Assembly (NCBI RefSeq): GCF_016899425.1
Contig: NZ_CP045994.1
Location: 1,984,001 to 2,048,000 of the forward strand
Direction: 5' to 3'
DNA length: 64,000 nt
Source: Burkholderia sp. MS389
GTDB lineage: Bacteria > Pseudomonadota > Gammaproteobacteria > Burkholderiales > Burkholderiaceae
Below are positions 1 to 8,720 of this stretch, piece after piece. Below the pieces are notes generated by a model that was given only the letters and a program-made list of their open reading frames with translations, was not told the origin of the DNA and did not search any database. Position 1 is the stretch's first letter; each line of letters starts with the position of its first letter. The position numbers and the translations under genes are program-made.

Positions 1-50
1 TCGAACCGGTTGCGCGCGCACCGGACGAAACGCCGGCCCACGCGCGCCGC

Positions 51-602
51 TCAATGCTTGATCGACACCGTCACCTTGGTGCCGTCGCTCATCGTCACGG
101 CCTTCGACCCGCCGTTGGTCGGCAGCGACACCCACTTCACCTGGCTCACCGACACGACGTCCGGACACTGCAGCGACTTGCCGCCGGCCGTCACGCTGCG
201 CGTGCCCTTCGGCGCGGCCGCCTGGAAGCTCAACTGCACGTTCGCGACACCCTTCGCGTCGACCGACGGCGCGAGCCGCACCTGGGTCTGCCGCACCATC
301 GCGCCGTTCGCGTCGCGCGGCAGGTTGTCGGCGTTCGGGCAGCCGTCCGGCATCGCGACCGCGCCGCTCGGCGGCACCGACTTCCAGTTGAAATCGTCCG
401 TCTCGCCCGAGCGGATCTTGCGGGTCTCCTGCGTATTGCCGAAGGTCTTCGAGTCGACCTTGACGGTGTATTCGAGTTGCCCCGTCCCGCCGCCCTTCAG
501 GCTGCCCTTGACCGGCGGCGCCGCGAATACGCTCGCGCTGGCGCACACCGCCGCGAACACGACCGACCACGATGCGGCGACCGACAAGCTGCGTTGGCTC
601 AT
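51..602 (-). CDS. Exported protein of unknown function (183 aa)
   Basis: I do not recognise a named family. The protein opens with a typical Sec signal peptide (short charged start, hydrophobic stretch of about residues 8-24, likely cleavage after S-V-F-A), so it should act in the periplasm or outside the cell. The mature part is about 155 residues, glycine- and serine-rich, with two cysteines (in the contexts M-P-D-G-C-P and L-Q-C-P) that could form a disulfide, and no membrane segment after the signal. I chose the ATG at 602 because a near-perfect ribosome binding site (AAGGAGGT) sits just upstream at about 604-613; the frame stays open further upstream, but that part lacks a signal peptide. 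It stands alone, with the oxidoreductase gene upstream on the same strand and a long hairpin between them. Real gene likely; function unknown. Confidence 0.8.
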   Translation of the reverse strand: MSQRSLSVAASWSVVFAAVCASASVFAAPPVKGSLKGGGTGQLEYTVKVDSKTFGNTQETRKIRSGETDDFNWKSVPPSGAVAMPDGCPNADNLPRDANGAMVRQTQVRLAPSVDAKGVANVQLSFQAAAPKGTRSVTAGGKSLQCPDVVSVSQVKWVSLPTNGGSKAVTMSDGTKVTVSIKH

Positions 603-692
603 GCTGACCTCCTTGTCATGCGGCGGCACGCGCGTGCCGCGCGGTTTTAGATGCATGATGCGTTGCCAGTCTACCGCCAAGCGCGATGCAAT

Positions 693-737
693 GCGCCGCG
701 AACGCATCGGGTGTTACCCCGCTTGCGTTCGCGGCGC
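693..737. repeat. Long perfect inverted repeat between two minus-strand genes
   Basis: Two perfectly complementary 14-base arms (693-706 and 724-737) flank a 17-base loop that itself contains a CGGG/CCCG stem (708-711 and 718-721). It lies 29 bases after the stop codon of the oxidoreductase gene. There is no U-run on either side, so it is not a textbook intrinsic terminator; it may end or stabilise the upstream message. Confidence 0.7.
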
Positions 738-765
738 CGTCACCTTATTGGCGCGCGCTGCCGGC

Positions 766-1782
766 TCAGAAGCCGCTCAGCACGAGCTTGCCGATCGCGC
801 GCCCGCCCTCGAGCATCCGGTGCGCGCGCCGCACGTTCTCGGCATTGATCGCGCCGAGCCGTTCGCCGAGCGTCGTACGCAGCGTGCCGCCGTCGACGAG
901 CCGCGCGACCTCGCTCAGGATCTTGTGCTGCTCGATCATGTCCGGCGTCTCGAACATCGCGCGCGTGAACATGAACTCCCAGTGAAACGCGGCGCTCTTC
1001 GCCTTCAGCAATTCGACCGGCACCGGCTTCGCGTTCTCGACGATCGTGCAAATGCCGCCCTGCGGCCGGATGACTTCCGCCGCGGCCGGGAAATGATGGT
1101 CGGTATCGTTGAAGATCAGCACGTAGTCGACGCTCGGATGCCCGGCCTCGCGCAATTGCGCCGGCAAATCGCCGAAATGGTCGACCACCGCATCCGCGCC
1201 GAGCGTGCGCACCCATTCGGCCGATGCCGGCCGCGACGCGGTCGCGATCACGTGCAGCTTGCCGAGCGTCTTCGCGAGCTGGATCGCGATCGAGCCCACG
1301 CCGCCCGCGCCGCCGATGATCAACACGGACTTGCCGGCGTCCGCGCCCTGCGGCGACACGCGCAACCGGTCGAACAGCGCTTCCCACGCGGTCAGCGCGG
1401 TGAGCGGCAGCGCGGCCGCCGCCGCGAAGTCGAGCGTGCGCGGCTTCAGCGCGGCGATCCGCTCGTCGACCGCGTGGAATTCGCTGTTCGCGCCGGGCCG
1501 CGTGATGCTGCCCGCGTAGAACACTTCGTCGCCGGGCCGGAACAGCGTGACGTCGGCGCCGACCGCGACGACCGTGCCGGCCGCATCCCAGCCGAGCACG
1601 CGCGGCGTCTCCTCGACCTGCGGCTTCGGCGCACGCACCTTGGTGTCGACCGGGTTCACGGAAATCGCATCGACTCTCACGAGCAGGTCGCGCGGGCCCG
1701 GCACGGGCTGCGGCAGTTCGACGTCGAGCAACGCTTGCGGGTCGTCGATCGGCAGATAACGGGTCAATCCAACGGCTTTCAT
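766..1782 (-). CDS. Zinc-type alcohol dehydrogenase-like / quinone oxidoreductase family protein
   Basis: This 338-residue protein belongs to the medium-chain dehydrogenase/reductase superfamily. The N-terminal half has the GroES-like fold signature (V-R-V-D-A-I-S-V-N-P-V-D-T-K, then a G-W-D-A-A-G-T-V block near residues 69-76). The middle has an NAD(P)-binding Rossmann motif G-G-A-G-G-V-G near residue 158. The cysteine and histidine zinc ligands of true alcohol dehydrogenases are not visible, so it is more likely an NADPH-dependent quinone or enone reductase. The ATG at 1782 has AAGGAG nine bases upstream, which decides the start over an upstream in-frame ATG. It is transcribed divergently from the LysR gene at 1907, which often means the regulator controls it. 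Substrate cannot be read from the sequence. Confidence 0.88.
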   Translation of the reverse strand: MKAVGLTRYLPIDDPQALLDVELPQPVPGPRDLLVRVDAISVNPVDTKVRAPKPQVEETPRVLGWDAAGTVVAVGADVTLFRPGDEVFYAGSITRPGANSEFHAVDERIAALKPRTLDFAAAAALPLTALTAWEALFDRLRVSPQGADAGKSVLIIGGAGGVGSIAIQLAKTLGKLHVIATASRPASAEWVRTLGADAVVDHFGDLPAQLREAGHPSVDYVLIFNDTDHHFPAAAEVIRPQGGICTIVENAKPVPVELLKAKSAAFHWEFMFTRAMFETPDMIEQHKILSEVARLVDGGTLRTTLGERLGAINAENVRRAHRMLEGGRAIGKLVLSGF

Positions 1783-1875
1783 CTCGATACTCCTTTCAGG
1801 GGATCCGGCAGGCTGCGGCGCAACCTCCATGCGTGCCATCGTAGGCAACCCGATCATTCGAGAAAACCGCTATAT

Positions 1876-1896
1876 TTCCTGAAACATTTTCAGGAA
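1876..1896. promoter_or_regulatory. Palindrome in the divergent spacer, candidate LysR operator
   Basis: A perfect 9-base inverted repeat (arms 1876-1884 and 1888-1896, spacer CAT) lies 10 bases before the LysR start codon and inside the 124-base divergent spacer. It is AT-rich against the GC-rich background and is followed by a partial third copy (TTTCAG at 1897-1902). LysR proteins commonly bind such dyads to control themselves and the divergent gene; the assignment here is inference from position. Confidence 0.5.
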
Positions 1897-1906
1897 TTTC
1901 AGAATA

Positions 1907-2857
1907 ATGTCGTCTGATCCGACGCCTGCTCCCATTCCCGCGCCCGACAAGCCGCTCGACCTGCTCGACGTCGCGCTGTTCGTGCGCGCGGCGCTGCTCG
2001 CGAACGTCAGCGCGGCCGGTCGCGAATTCGGCGTGTCGGCCGCGGTCGCGAGCGCGCGCATCGCCCAGCTCGAACGCCAGCTCGGCGCGCGGCTGCTGCA
2101 CCGCACCACGCGCCGCATCAGCCTCACGCAGGACGGCGAAATCTTCATGGCGCGCGCCGACGCGCTGCTCGCGGCGGCCGACGCCGCGCGCGCGTCGGTC
2201 GGCCGCGGCCGCAGCGAGCCGTACGGGCGGCTGAAGGTGTCGATGTCGTCGTCGTTCGGCCGCCAGCACGTCGCGCCGGTGATCCCGGCGTTCCTGCGCC
2301 GCTACCCGTCCGTGTCGCTCGATTTGCGCCTGTCCGACGAGATCGTCGATCTGGTCGACGACGGCTACGACGTCGCGATCCGCCTCGGCGCACTGAAGGA
2401 TTCGACGCTCGTCGCCCGCAAGCTCGCCACCAACCGCCGCGTGCTGTGCTGCTCGCCCGCCTATCTCGCCGAACGCGGCATGCCGCGGCACCCGGCCGAT
2501 CTGACGCAGCACGAGTGCGTGATCCTCGGCGACCAGCGCGACTGGTCGTTCGCGACGCCGCAGGGCCCGCTCACGGTGCGGGTCGGCGGCCGGCTCGTCG
2601 CGAGCAACGGCGAGGCGATCCGCGAAGCGCTCGTCGACGGCTTCGGGATCGCGATCAAATCGACCTGGGACGTCGGCCCGCTGCTCGCGAACGGCGCGCT
2701 CGTCACCGTGCTCGACGACTATCCGTTCGCGGACGACGTCGCGATCTGGGCCGTCTATCCGAGCCGCGCCCACGTGCCGCTGAAAACGCTCGCGTTCATC
2801 GCGTTCCTGGCCGAGCATTTCGGCGATCCGCCGTACTGGGATCGCGCAAACGGGTGA
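1907..2857 (+). CDS. LysR-family transcriptional regulator
   Basis: The 316-residue length, an N-terminal winged helix-turn-helix (about residues 20-80, with the typical L-E-R-Q-L-G-A-R-L-L-H-R-T-T-R recognition-helix region) and a C-terminal substrate-binding domain identify a LysR-type regulator. The effector domain resembles the CrgA/YafC-type group (D-L-R-L-S-D and Y-D-V-A-I-R-L-G blocks), whose members often control a neighbouring oxidoreductase. The N-terminus carries a short proline-rich extension ahead of the helix-turn-helix. AGGAA lies about 11 bases before the ATG. It is divergent from the oxidoreductase gene at 766-1782 and shares a palindromic spacer with it, so that gene is the most probable target. 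The inducer is unknown. Confidence 0.93.
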   Translation: MSSDPTPAPIPAPDKPLDLLDVALFVRAALLANVSAAGREFGVSAAVASARIAQLERQLGARLLHRTTRRISLTQDGEIFMARADALLAAADAARASVGRGRSEPYGRLKVSMSSSFGRQHVAPVIPAFLRRYPSVSLDLRLSDEIVDLVDDGYDVAIRLGALKDSTLVARKLATNRRVLCCSPAYLAERGMPRHPADLTQHECVILGDQRDWSFATPQGPLTVRVGGRLVASNGEAIREALVDGFGIAIKSTWDVGPLLANGALVTVLDDYPFADDVAIWAVYPSRAHVPLKTLAFIAFLAEHFGDPPYWDRANG

Positions 2858-3026
2858 CCGCCGCCGTACCGCGCCCGGTTTCGCGCCGGCACCGGCCGCC
2901 ACGCGCGACCAACCGGCTACAATGGCGCGTTCGCGACGCACGGGCCCGCAGCCGCACGGGGCCCGCGCGCGCAGGCGGCCACCCGTGGGCCGCGCACGTC
3001 ATTCATTCGCTTCCCAACCACTCGTC

Positions 3027-3872
3027 ATGACCCACAATCTCGTCATCCAGAGTCTTGCGCCGCTGTCGGACGCCCATCACAAACCGCTGCTCGCGCTGTC
3101 GCGCGGCACCCGCGTCGTGCAGACCGACGATCACGCGCTGCGCATCGAAAACGCGAGCCCGGCGCAACGCCTCGACATCGACGCGTACTGCGGCACGCAT
3201 GCGCTCGACTTCGGCTTCGTCGAGGCCGGCCGCACGCTCGGCGATTTCGGGCTCGCGGTGATGGACATGGATTCGACGCTGATCACGATCGAATGCATCG
3301 ACGAGATCGCCGATTTCTGCGGGCTGAAAACGCAGGTCGCGGAGATCACCGAAGCGGCGATGCGCGGCGAGATCCGCGATTTCAACGAAAGCCTCACGCG
3401 CCGCGTCGCGCTGCTGGCCGGGCTCGACGCGCACGCACTCGAGCGCGTGTACGAAGAACGGCTGCAACTGTCGCCGGGCGCCGAGACGATGCTGGCCGGC
3501 GTGAAGGCCGCCGGCCTGAAGACGCTGCTCGTGTCGGGCGGCTTCACGTTCTTCACCGAGCGGCTGAAAGCCCGCCTCGGCCTCGACTACGCGCATGCGA
3601 ACACGCTCGAGATCGTCGACGGCAAGCTGACCGGCAAGGTGCTCGGCGAGATCGTCAACGCCGACGTGAAGGCGCGCCTGCTGCGCGACACGTGCGCGTC
3701 GCTCGGCCTCGAGCCGAGCCGCGCGATCGCGATGGGCGACGGGTCGAACGACCTGAAGATGATGGCCGAAGCCGGGCTGTCGGTCGCGTTCCACGCGAAG
3801 CCCGTCGTGCGCGATGCGGCCACCGTCGCATTCGACCATGTCGGCCTCGACGGGCTGCTGCGCCTGTTCTGA
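3027..3872 (+). CDS. serB: Phosphoserine phosphatase
   Basis: SerB catalyses the last step of L-serine synthesis, hydrolysing O-phospho-L-serine in the cytoplasm. The 281-residue protein has the HAD-family motifs in order: D-M-D-S-T (catalytic D80 and D82), S-G-G-F near residue 171, and G-D-G-S-N-D near residue 238. The ~70 residues before the HAD core form the small N-terminal domain usual in proteobacterial SerB. The frame is open upstream, but ATG 3027 is the first start consistent with the family; a TACAAT box about 110 bases upstream could be the -10 element. It is a single-gene unit closed by a bidirectional terminator shared with metC. Confidence 0.96.
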   Translation: MTHNLVIQSLAPLSDAHHKPLLALSRGTRVVQTDDHALRIENASPAQRLDIDAYCGTHALDFGFVEAGRTLGDFGLAVMDMDSTLITIECIDEIADFCGLKTQVAEITEAAMRGEIRDFNESLTRRVALLAGLDAHALERVYEERLQLSPGAETMLAGVKAAGLKTLLVSGGFTFFTERLKARLGLDYAHANTLEIVDGKLTGKVLGEIVNADVKARLLRDTCASLGLEPSRAIAMGDGSNDLKMMAEAGLSVAFHAKPVVRDAATVAFDHVGLDGLLRLF

Positions 3873-3893
3873 TCCCGCGGCACCGTCAATGAA

Positions 3894-3928
3894 AAACGCC
3901 GGCGCGATGCGATATCGCGCCGGCGTTT
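3894..3928. terminator. Bidirectional intrinsic terminator between serB and metC
   Basis: A perfect 15-base inverted repeat (3894-3908 with 3914-3928, loop of 5) has A-runs on the left and T-runs on the right, so it can stop transcription of both convergent genes. Confidence 0.88.
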
Positions 3929-3959
3929 CGCTTTTCTGCCGGACGTTGCCGGCGCGCAA

Positions 3960-5141
3960 TCAGCCGAGCGTGGCCTGCATCGCCCGCTCGATGTCGGCGC
4001 GCAAATCCGCTTCGTCTTCCAGACCGACGTAGAAACGCACCAGCGTGCCGCGATGCGGCCAGTCCGGGCGCATCGACGCGACGTCGTAAGGCATCGCGAG
4101 GCTGCACGCGCCGCCCCAGCTCCAGCCGATCGCGAACAGCTCGAGCGACTCGACGAAACGGTCGATCTGCTCCGCGCTGTAGCGTGCGTCGAACACCACC
4201 GAGAACAGCCCGCCCGCGCCCGTGAAATCGCGCATGAACGACGCATGCCCCGGGCAGTCGGCGATCTGCGGGTGCAGCACCGTCGCGATCTCCGGCCGCG
4301 CCTTCAGCCACTGCGCGAGCGCGAGCGCGCTCTTGCTGTGCGCATCGAAGCGCACCTGCATGCTCGGCAGGCTGCGCAGCACGAGCGAGCAATCGTCGAC
4401 CGATACGCCGATCCCGCAGCGCATCCGCGCGAGCTTCAGCTTCGCGTGCAGTTCCGCATTCGCGGTGATCGTCGCGCCCATCAGCACGTCGCTGCCGCCC
4501 GACTGATACTTGGTCAGCGCCTGCACCGAAATGTCGACGCCATGCGCGAACGGCTTGAACGCGAGCCCCGCCGAAAAGGTGTTGTCGATCGCGGTGACGA
4601 TGCCGCGCGCCTTCGCGGCGGCCGCGATCGCCTGCACGTCGGGCACCTCCATCGTCACCGAGCCCGGCGCCTCGAGCCAGATCAGTCGCGTGTTCGGCTG
4701 GATCAGCTCGGCGATGCCGGCGCCGATCAACGGATCGTAACCGCGCACGGTGATGCCGAAATCGTTCGCGAGCCAGTTGCCGAAATCGGCGTTCGGGCCG
4801 TACACGTTATGCGGAATCAGCACGTCGTCGCCCGCTTTCACGATCCCGAAGTAGACGTTCATGATCGCCGCGAGGCCCGACGGTTGCAGCAGCGCATGCG
4901 TGCCGCCTTCGATCTCGGCGAGCCGCTGCGCGAGCGCGAGCGACGTCGGCGTCGCGTGCAGCCCGTAGCGCCACTGGTTGTCGTCGTGCCAGACCAGCGC
5001 GCGCATCGTCGCGAGATCGGGGAACACGACCGTCGACGCGCGCGCGACCGGCGGCACGAACGAACGGAAGCCTTCCGGAATGACGTCGTCGGGTTGAACG
5101 ATGCGGGTTTGCAGCGCGCGCTTGGGAGTGGATGCAGTCAT
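3960..5141 (-). CDS. metC: Cystathionine beta-lyase
   Basis: This is a fold-type I pyridoxal-phosphate enzyme of the Cys/Met metabolism family that splits cystathionine to homocysteine, pyruvate and ammonia in methionine synthesis. The cofactor lysine is K211 in A-L-T-K-Y-Q-S-G-G-S-D. The aspartate that binds the pyridine nitrogen is D186 in A-I-D-N-T-F-S, and the phosphate-binding Y-x-R-Y-G-like segment is near residues 57-60. The 393-residue length fits the proteobacterial MetC group; the W-R-Y-G-L-H-A-T-P block separates it from cystathionine gamma-synthase. I took the ATG at 5141 because conserved sequence begins just after it; no strong ribosome site is visible. It converges on serB. A related sulfhydrylase activity cannot be excluded from sequence alone. 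Confidence 0.92.
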   Translation of the reverse strand: MTASTPKRALQTRIVQPDDVIPEGFRSFVPPVARASTVVFPDLATMRALVWHDDNQWRYGLHATPTSLALAQRLAEIEGGTHALLQPSGLAAIMNVYFGIVKAGDDVLIPHNVYGPNADFGNWLANDFGITVRGYDPLIGAGIAELIQPNTRLIWLEAPGSVTMEVPDVQAIAAAAKARGIVTAIDNTFSAGLAFKPFAHGVDISVQALTKYQSGGSDVLMGATITANAELHAKLKLARMRCGIGVSVDDCSLVLRSLPSMQVRFDAHSKSALALAQWLKARPEIATVLHPQIADCPGHASFMRDFTGAGGLFSVVFDARYSAEQIDRFVESLELFAIGWSWGGACSLAMPYDVASMRPDWPHRGTLVRFYVGLEDEADLRADIERAMQATLG

Positions 5142-5254
5142 GACTGGGGGCCGGGCACGAGGCCGTTCGGTTGCGGAATATGTCGTTAGAGTAGCCAAAA
5201 TCGGCGCGCTTGGCCCGGTACAATGCGCGCCGCGCGCACCGAGCCAGCACGTGC

Positions 5255-5797
5255 TCAGTCGTCGGTACGCAGGTTGACGACGCCGCCCACCGTCTCGATT
5301 TCCTGCACCCGGCCGTCGCGCACCTGCAGCGCCGCGCGCTTGCCCGGCGCCAGATGCAGCACGACCGGCTGCGGGTCCGATTCGTCCGAGTTCATCCGGT
5401 CGGCCTTCAGGTCGCCCGTCGCGTCGAAGCGGCCGATCCACACGCCGGTGATGTTCGTGCCGTCGTTCGACTCTTCGATCTCGAGCGTATCGCCGTCCCG
5501 GTCGCCCGCGAGCAGCACGACTTCGCCCGTGTCGGCGAACTGGTATTCGCCGTGCACGCCTTCCTCGTCCGTCTTCGGGCCGAGATGCACGACGATCGGC
5601 CGATCGCCGAGCGTGCCTTCGTAGCGCGGCAGGCCGGCGAACTCGGGATTCGGCTTCAGCGGCCGCGCGGGCGCCGGTTCATCCTGCTGCACGGCCGGTG
5701 CGACCGCCTGCGCGGCGACCACCGTCGGCATCGCGATGCCCGCTGCCAGCGCACCCGCGACGACGAGCGCCCGTTGCCATTCCGAATATCGACCCAC
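5255..5797 (-). CDS. Exported protein of unknown function (180 aa)
   Basis: The protein begins with a signal peptide (hydrophobic residues ~10-28, likely cleavage after V-V-A-A-Q-A) and continues with a ~140-residue soluble domain rich in beta-type, charged segments such as Y-E-G-T-L-G-D-R-P-I-V-V-H-L and V-H-G-E-Y-Q-F. I recall similar small periplasmic domains with a G-x-Y-x-Y core in proteobacteria but cannot name a function. Translation probably starts at the GTG at 5797, since AAGGAGT sits nine bases upstream and no ATG fits. It lies between metC and the sugar kinase gene with separate spacing, and may be its own transcript. Confidence 0.8.
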   Translation of the reverse strand: MGRYSEWQRALVVAGALAAGIAMPTVVAAQAVAPAVQQDEPAPARPLKPNPEFAGLPRYEGTLGDRPIVVHLGPKTDEEGVHGEYQFADTGEVVLLAGDRDGDTLEIEESNDGTNITGVWIGRFDATGDLKADRMNSDESDPQPVVLHLAPGKRAALQVRDGRVQEIETVGGVVNLRTDD

Positions 5798-5916
5798 CTT
5801 GTGTTACTCCTTGCTTCAGATTCGCCCGACCATCGCGGACCGTGCCGGGCCGCGACCCGGTTCCTGCATGACCACGCAAGCCTGCGCCGCGAATGCGCGG
5901 GCAGGCGCGTGTCGCG

Positions 5917-6843
5917 TCAGCCCTGCATCAGGCGTTCCACCGCGTCGCGATGCGGAATCGGCGCGACCGCACCGTAACCGGTCGTCGACAGCGCCGCCGC
6001 CGCGTTCGCATAACGCGCGGCCGCGAACGGATCGTCGCCCGCGACGATCCGCGCGACGAACGCGCCGCCGAAACAGTCGCCCGCGCCGGTCGCGTCGACG
6101 GCCTCGACCGCGAAGCCCGGCACGACGCGCCGTTCGTGCGGCGTCGCGACATACGCGCCTTCCTTGCCGAGTTTCAACGCGACGACCTGCGGCCCGTGTT
6201 CGAGCATCGCGTCGACGATCGCGTCGCGATCGTTCGCGCCCGTGAGCGCCGTGACGTCGTCCCAGCTCGGCAGGCAGATGTCCGTCTGCCGCAGCGCCTC
6301 GCGCATCACCGCACGGGCACGCGGCAGCGGCCACAGCTTCAGGCGCAGGTTCGTGTCGAAGCTGACCTTCGCGCCGCTGCGACGCGCATGGTCGATCGCC
6401 GCGAACGCCGCGTCGCACGCGGCCGTGCTGATCGCGAGACTGATGCCCGACAGGTGCACGGCCTTCGCGGCCGCGAGCGCGTCGAGCGGCAGGTCGGCCG
6501 TCGCGTAGCGGCTCGCCGCCGACCCCGCGCGCAGATAGTCGAACTGATGGCCGTCGGCGCCGTGCGTGACGAAATACACGCCGGTCGGTGCCGAGCGGTC
6601 GATCCGCACGTACGTCGTGTCGACCTGCTCCGACGCCCACATGTCGGCCAGCAGGCGGCCGAACGGATCGTCGCCGATCGCCGACACGAAGCCCGTCGAT
6701 GCGCGCTGGCGCGCCGCCGCGATGCAGAAGTTCGACGTGTCGCCGCCGAAGCCCTGCAGGAATTCAGGACGCCCCGGCTGCGACTGGTTGAATTCGATCA
6801 TCGCCTCGCCGAGCGCGAGGATCTCCGGGAATGCGGCGGCCAT
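5917..6843 (-). CDS. kdgK: PfkB-family sugar kinase, probable 2-keto-3-deoxygluconate kinase
   Basis: The 308-residue ribokinase-type fold carries the two PfkB signatures: a G-G-D-T-S-N-F block near residue 33 and the catalytic D-A-T-G-A-G-D-C-F motif near residue 250, in which the second aspartate is the base. Similarity is greatest to 2-dehydro-3-deoxygluconokinase, which phosphorylates KDG in the Entner-Doudoroff-linked breakdown of uronates and galactarate; other ketose substrates remain possible. The ATG at 6843 follows a GAGGTG site. It begins only three bases after the rimO stop codon and is therefore almost certainly co-transcribed with rimO, although the two have no known shared pathway. 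Confidence 0.85.
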   Translation of the reverse strand: MAAAFPEILALGEAMIEFNQSQPGRPEFLQGFGGDTSNFCIAAARQRASTGFVSAIGDDPFGRLLADMWASEQVDTTYVRIDRSAPTGVYFVTHGADGHQFDYLRAGSAASRYATADLPLDALAAAKAVHLSGISLAISTAACDAAFAAIDHARRSGAKVSFDTNLRLKLWPLPRARAVMREALRQTDICLPSWDDVTALTGANDRDAIVDAMLEHGPQVVALKLGKEGAYVATPHERRVVPGFAVEAVDATGAGDCFGGAFVARIVAGDDPFAAARYANAAAALSTTGYGAVAPIPHRDAVERLMQG

Positions 6844-6846
6844 CGC

Positions 6847-8208
6847 TTACACCTCGCCCCACAGATCGTGGCCGTCGGCGCCCGTGATCTTCACGGACAC
6901 GAAATCGCCGACCTTGTAGCGCTTCGATGCCTTCGCCGCCGGCTCGACGTAGACGACGCCGTCGATCTCCGGCGCATCGGCTGCCGTACGGCCGATGCCG
7001 CCTTCCGCGCTGACTTCGTCGATCAACACCTTGAGCGTCTTGCCGACCTTGCGCTGCATGCGCTTCGCCGACACTTCCTCCGCCACTTCCATGAAACGCG
7101 CGCGACGTTCCTCGCGAACCTCGTCCGGCAGCGCGCCATCCAGGTCGTTCGCGGTCGCGCCTTCGACCGGCGAATACGCGAAACAGCCGACGCGATCGAG
7201 TTCCGCTTCGCGGATGAAGTCGAGCAGCGTTTCGAACTGTGCTTCCGTCTCGCCGGGGAAGCCGGCGATGAAGGTGCTGCGGATCGTCAGGTCCGGGCAG
7301 ATCTCGCGCCACTTCTGCACGCGCTCGAGCACCTTCTCGGCGTTCGCCGGCCGCTTCATGCGCTTCAGCACGTCCGGATGCGCGTGCTGGAACGGCACGT
7401 CGAGATACGGCAGCACGTGGCCCTTGAACGGGCCTTCGGCCATCAGCGGGATCACCTCGTCGACGCTCGGATACGGATACACGTAGTGCAGGCGCACCCA
7501 CGCGCCGTACTGCGCGGCGAGTTCGCCGAGCGCGGCGACCAGGTCGGTCATCCGCGTCTTGATCGGCTTGCCGTTCCAGAAGCCGGTGCGGTACTTCACG
7601 TCGACGCCGTATGCGCTCGTGTCCTGCGAGATCACGAGCAGTTCCTTCACGCCCGACTTGAACAGGTTCTCGGCTTCCAGCATCACTTCGGCGACCGGCC
7701 GCGACACGAGGTCGCCGCGCATCGACGGGATGATGCAGAACGTGCAACGGTGGTTGCAGCCTTCGGAGATCTTCAGGTACGCGTAGTGACGCGGCGTGAG
7801 CTTGATGCCGGCCGCGGGCACGAGATCGACGAACGGGTCGTGCGGCTTCGGCAGGTGCGAATGCACGGCCTGCATCACCTCGCCCACCGCGTGGGGGCCG
7901 GTGACGGCGAGCACCTTCGGGTGGACTTCCTCGATCAGGTTCGAGCCGCTCGCGCTCGACTTCGCGCCGAGGCAGCCGGTGACGATCACCTTGCCGTTCT
8001 CGGTCAGCGCTTCGCCGATCGCGTCGAGGCTTTCCTGCACGGCTTCGTCGATGAAGCCGCAGGTGTTCACGACGACGAGGTCGGCGCCGTCGTAGCTGCC
8101 GGAGATTTCATAACCTTCGGCGCGCAGCTGCGTGATGATTTGTTCGGAATCGACGAGCGCCTTCGGGCACCCGAGGGATACGAACCCTACTTTGGGGGAT
8201 TGGGACAT
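6847..8208 (-). CDS. rimO: Ribosomal protein S12 methylthiotransferase RimO
   Basis: RimO is a radical-SAM enzyme with two iron-sulfur clusters that adds a methylthio group to a conserved aspartate of ribosomal protein S12. The N-terminal domain supplies three cluster cysteines (C14 in L-G-C-P-K, C50 in N-T-C-G-F, C79 in T-G-C-L-G). The radical-SAM motif C-N-H-R-C-T-F-C is near residue 150, and a TRAM RNA/protein-binding domain ends the protein (from about residue 380, with [12 protein letters not shown]). The 453-residue length is standard. The ATG at 8206-8208 is chosen because the [11 protein letters not shown] start of the family follows directly. In Burkholderia rimO usually sits next to phaR; here about 8 kb of inserted DNA separates them. 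Confidence 0.96.
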   Translation of the reverse strand: MSQSPKVGFVSLGCPKALVDSEQIITQLRAEGYEISGSYDGADLVVVNTCGFIDEAVQESLDAIGEALTENGKVIVTGCLGAKSSASGSNLIEEVHPKVLAVTGPHAVGEVMQAVHSHLPKPHDPFVDLVPAAGIKLTPRHYAYLKISEGCNHRCTFCIIPSMRGDLVSRPVAEVMLEAENLFKSGVKELLVISQDTSAYGVDVKYRTGFWNGKPIKTRMTDLVAALGELAAQYGAWVRLHYVYPYPSVDEVIPLMAEGPFKGHVLPYLDVPFQHAHPDVLKRMKRPANAEKVLERVQKWREICPDLTIRSTFIAGFPGETEAQFETLLDFIREAELDRVGCFAYSPVEGATANDLDGALPDEVREERRARFMEVAEEVSAKRMQRKVGKTLKVLIDEVSAEGGIGRTAADAPEIDGVVYVEPAAKASKRYKVGDFVSVKITGADGHDLWGEV

Positions 8209-8720
8209 CTGGAATGGGGGGCGTGGCAGCAAAAGCGTGAGTTTACAGCGATTTAGGGTCCAGCGAGCCAAAATGAGCGGTTGGCGGCAGCACCCATCGG
8301 CAGTTCGAGCACGCTGCCCGCTGGGGGCCGACAACGAGATGGAGTTTTATATGACCCTATCACTTCGGGGAATCGGACACGAAGAGCAAGCGCGTGAAGG
8401 CGGCGACCCGCCGGCACTGCCAGAGCTGGATCGCGGGGACGTGGCGCGCGCCGATCCGCGTCAGAGGAGATCCGCATGGGGTAGAGCCGACAGTGGCGTC
8501 GGTCGCGCGCGCGAAATCCAGCCTGGGCCTTTCGCGAAGCTGCTCGGCGTGGGGTTGCGCACGTTCCGGCAGTACGAGCAGAGAGACCGCAACCTAACCG
8601 AACCTTCAGCGGTTTGATGTCTATGGGTGTCGGTGCAGTCGTCAGGGCATGGCTCCGCGCGAAATCGACAAGATCTTTCGTGCGCGGCTGCTCCGCTCGC
8701 GTCAGGCCCCGCGTCAGGGC
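8209..8720. other. 512-base spacer at the edge of the vgrG insert, holding only gene debris
   Basis: No intact gene is supported here. The rimO promoter must lie in the first part. The right half contains broken coding sequence of a helix-turn-helix regulator on the plus strand. This is the junction between conserved chromosome (rimO) and the type VI secretion insert. Confidence 0.6.
8501..8617 (+). pseudogene. Remnant of a helix-turn-helix (XRE/HigA-like antitoxin) gene
   Basis: The frame ending at the TGA at 8615 reads F-A-K-L-L-G-V-G-L-R-T-F-R-Q-Y-E-Q, which matches the F-A-x-L-L-G-V-S-x-R-T-L-x-x-W-E-Q core of XRE-type antitoxins. Just upstream the matching piece (V-A-S-V-A-R-A-K-S-S-L-G-L-S) is in another frame, as if small deletions had broken the gene. 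No start codon or partner toxin gene is seen. It is likely a relic left by earlier insertion or deletion events at this junction. The family call rests on a short motif. Confidence 0.4.

Noticed and set aside
10..1917. Long open frame on the plus strand opposite the first two genes
   Set aside because: It is antisense to genes with signal peptide, ribosome site and family motifs; its arginine-rich translation is the usual shadow in high-GC DNA.
5893..8256. 787-codon open frame opposite kdgK and rimO
   Set aside because: The opposite strand holds complete, motif-bearing enzymes; this frame gives a low-complexity Arg/Asp/His protein.
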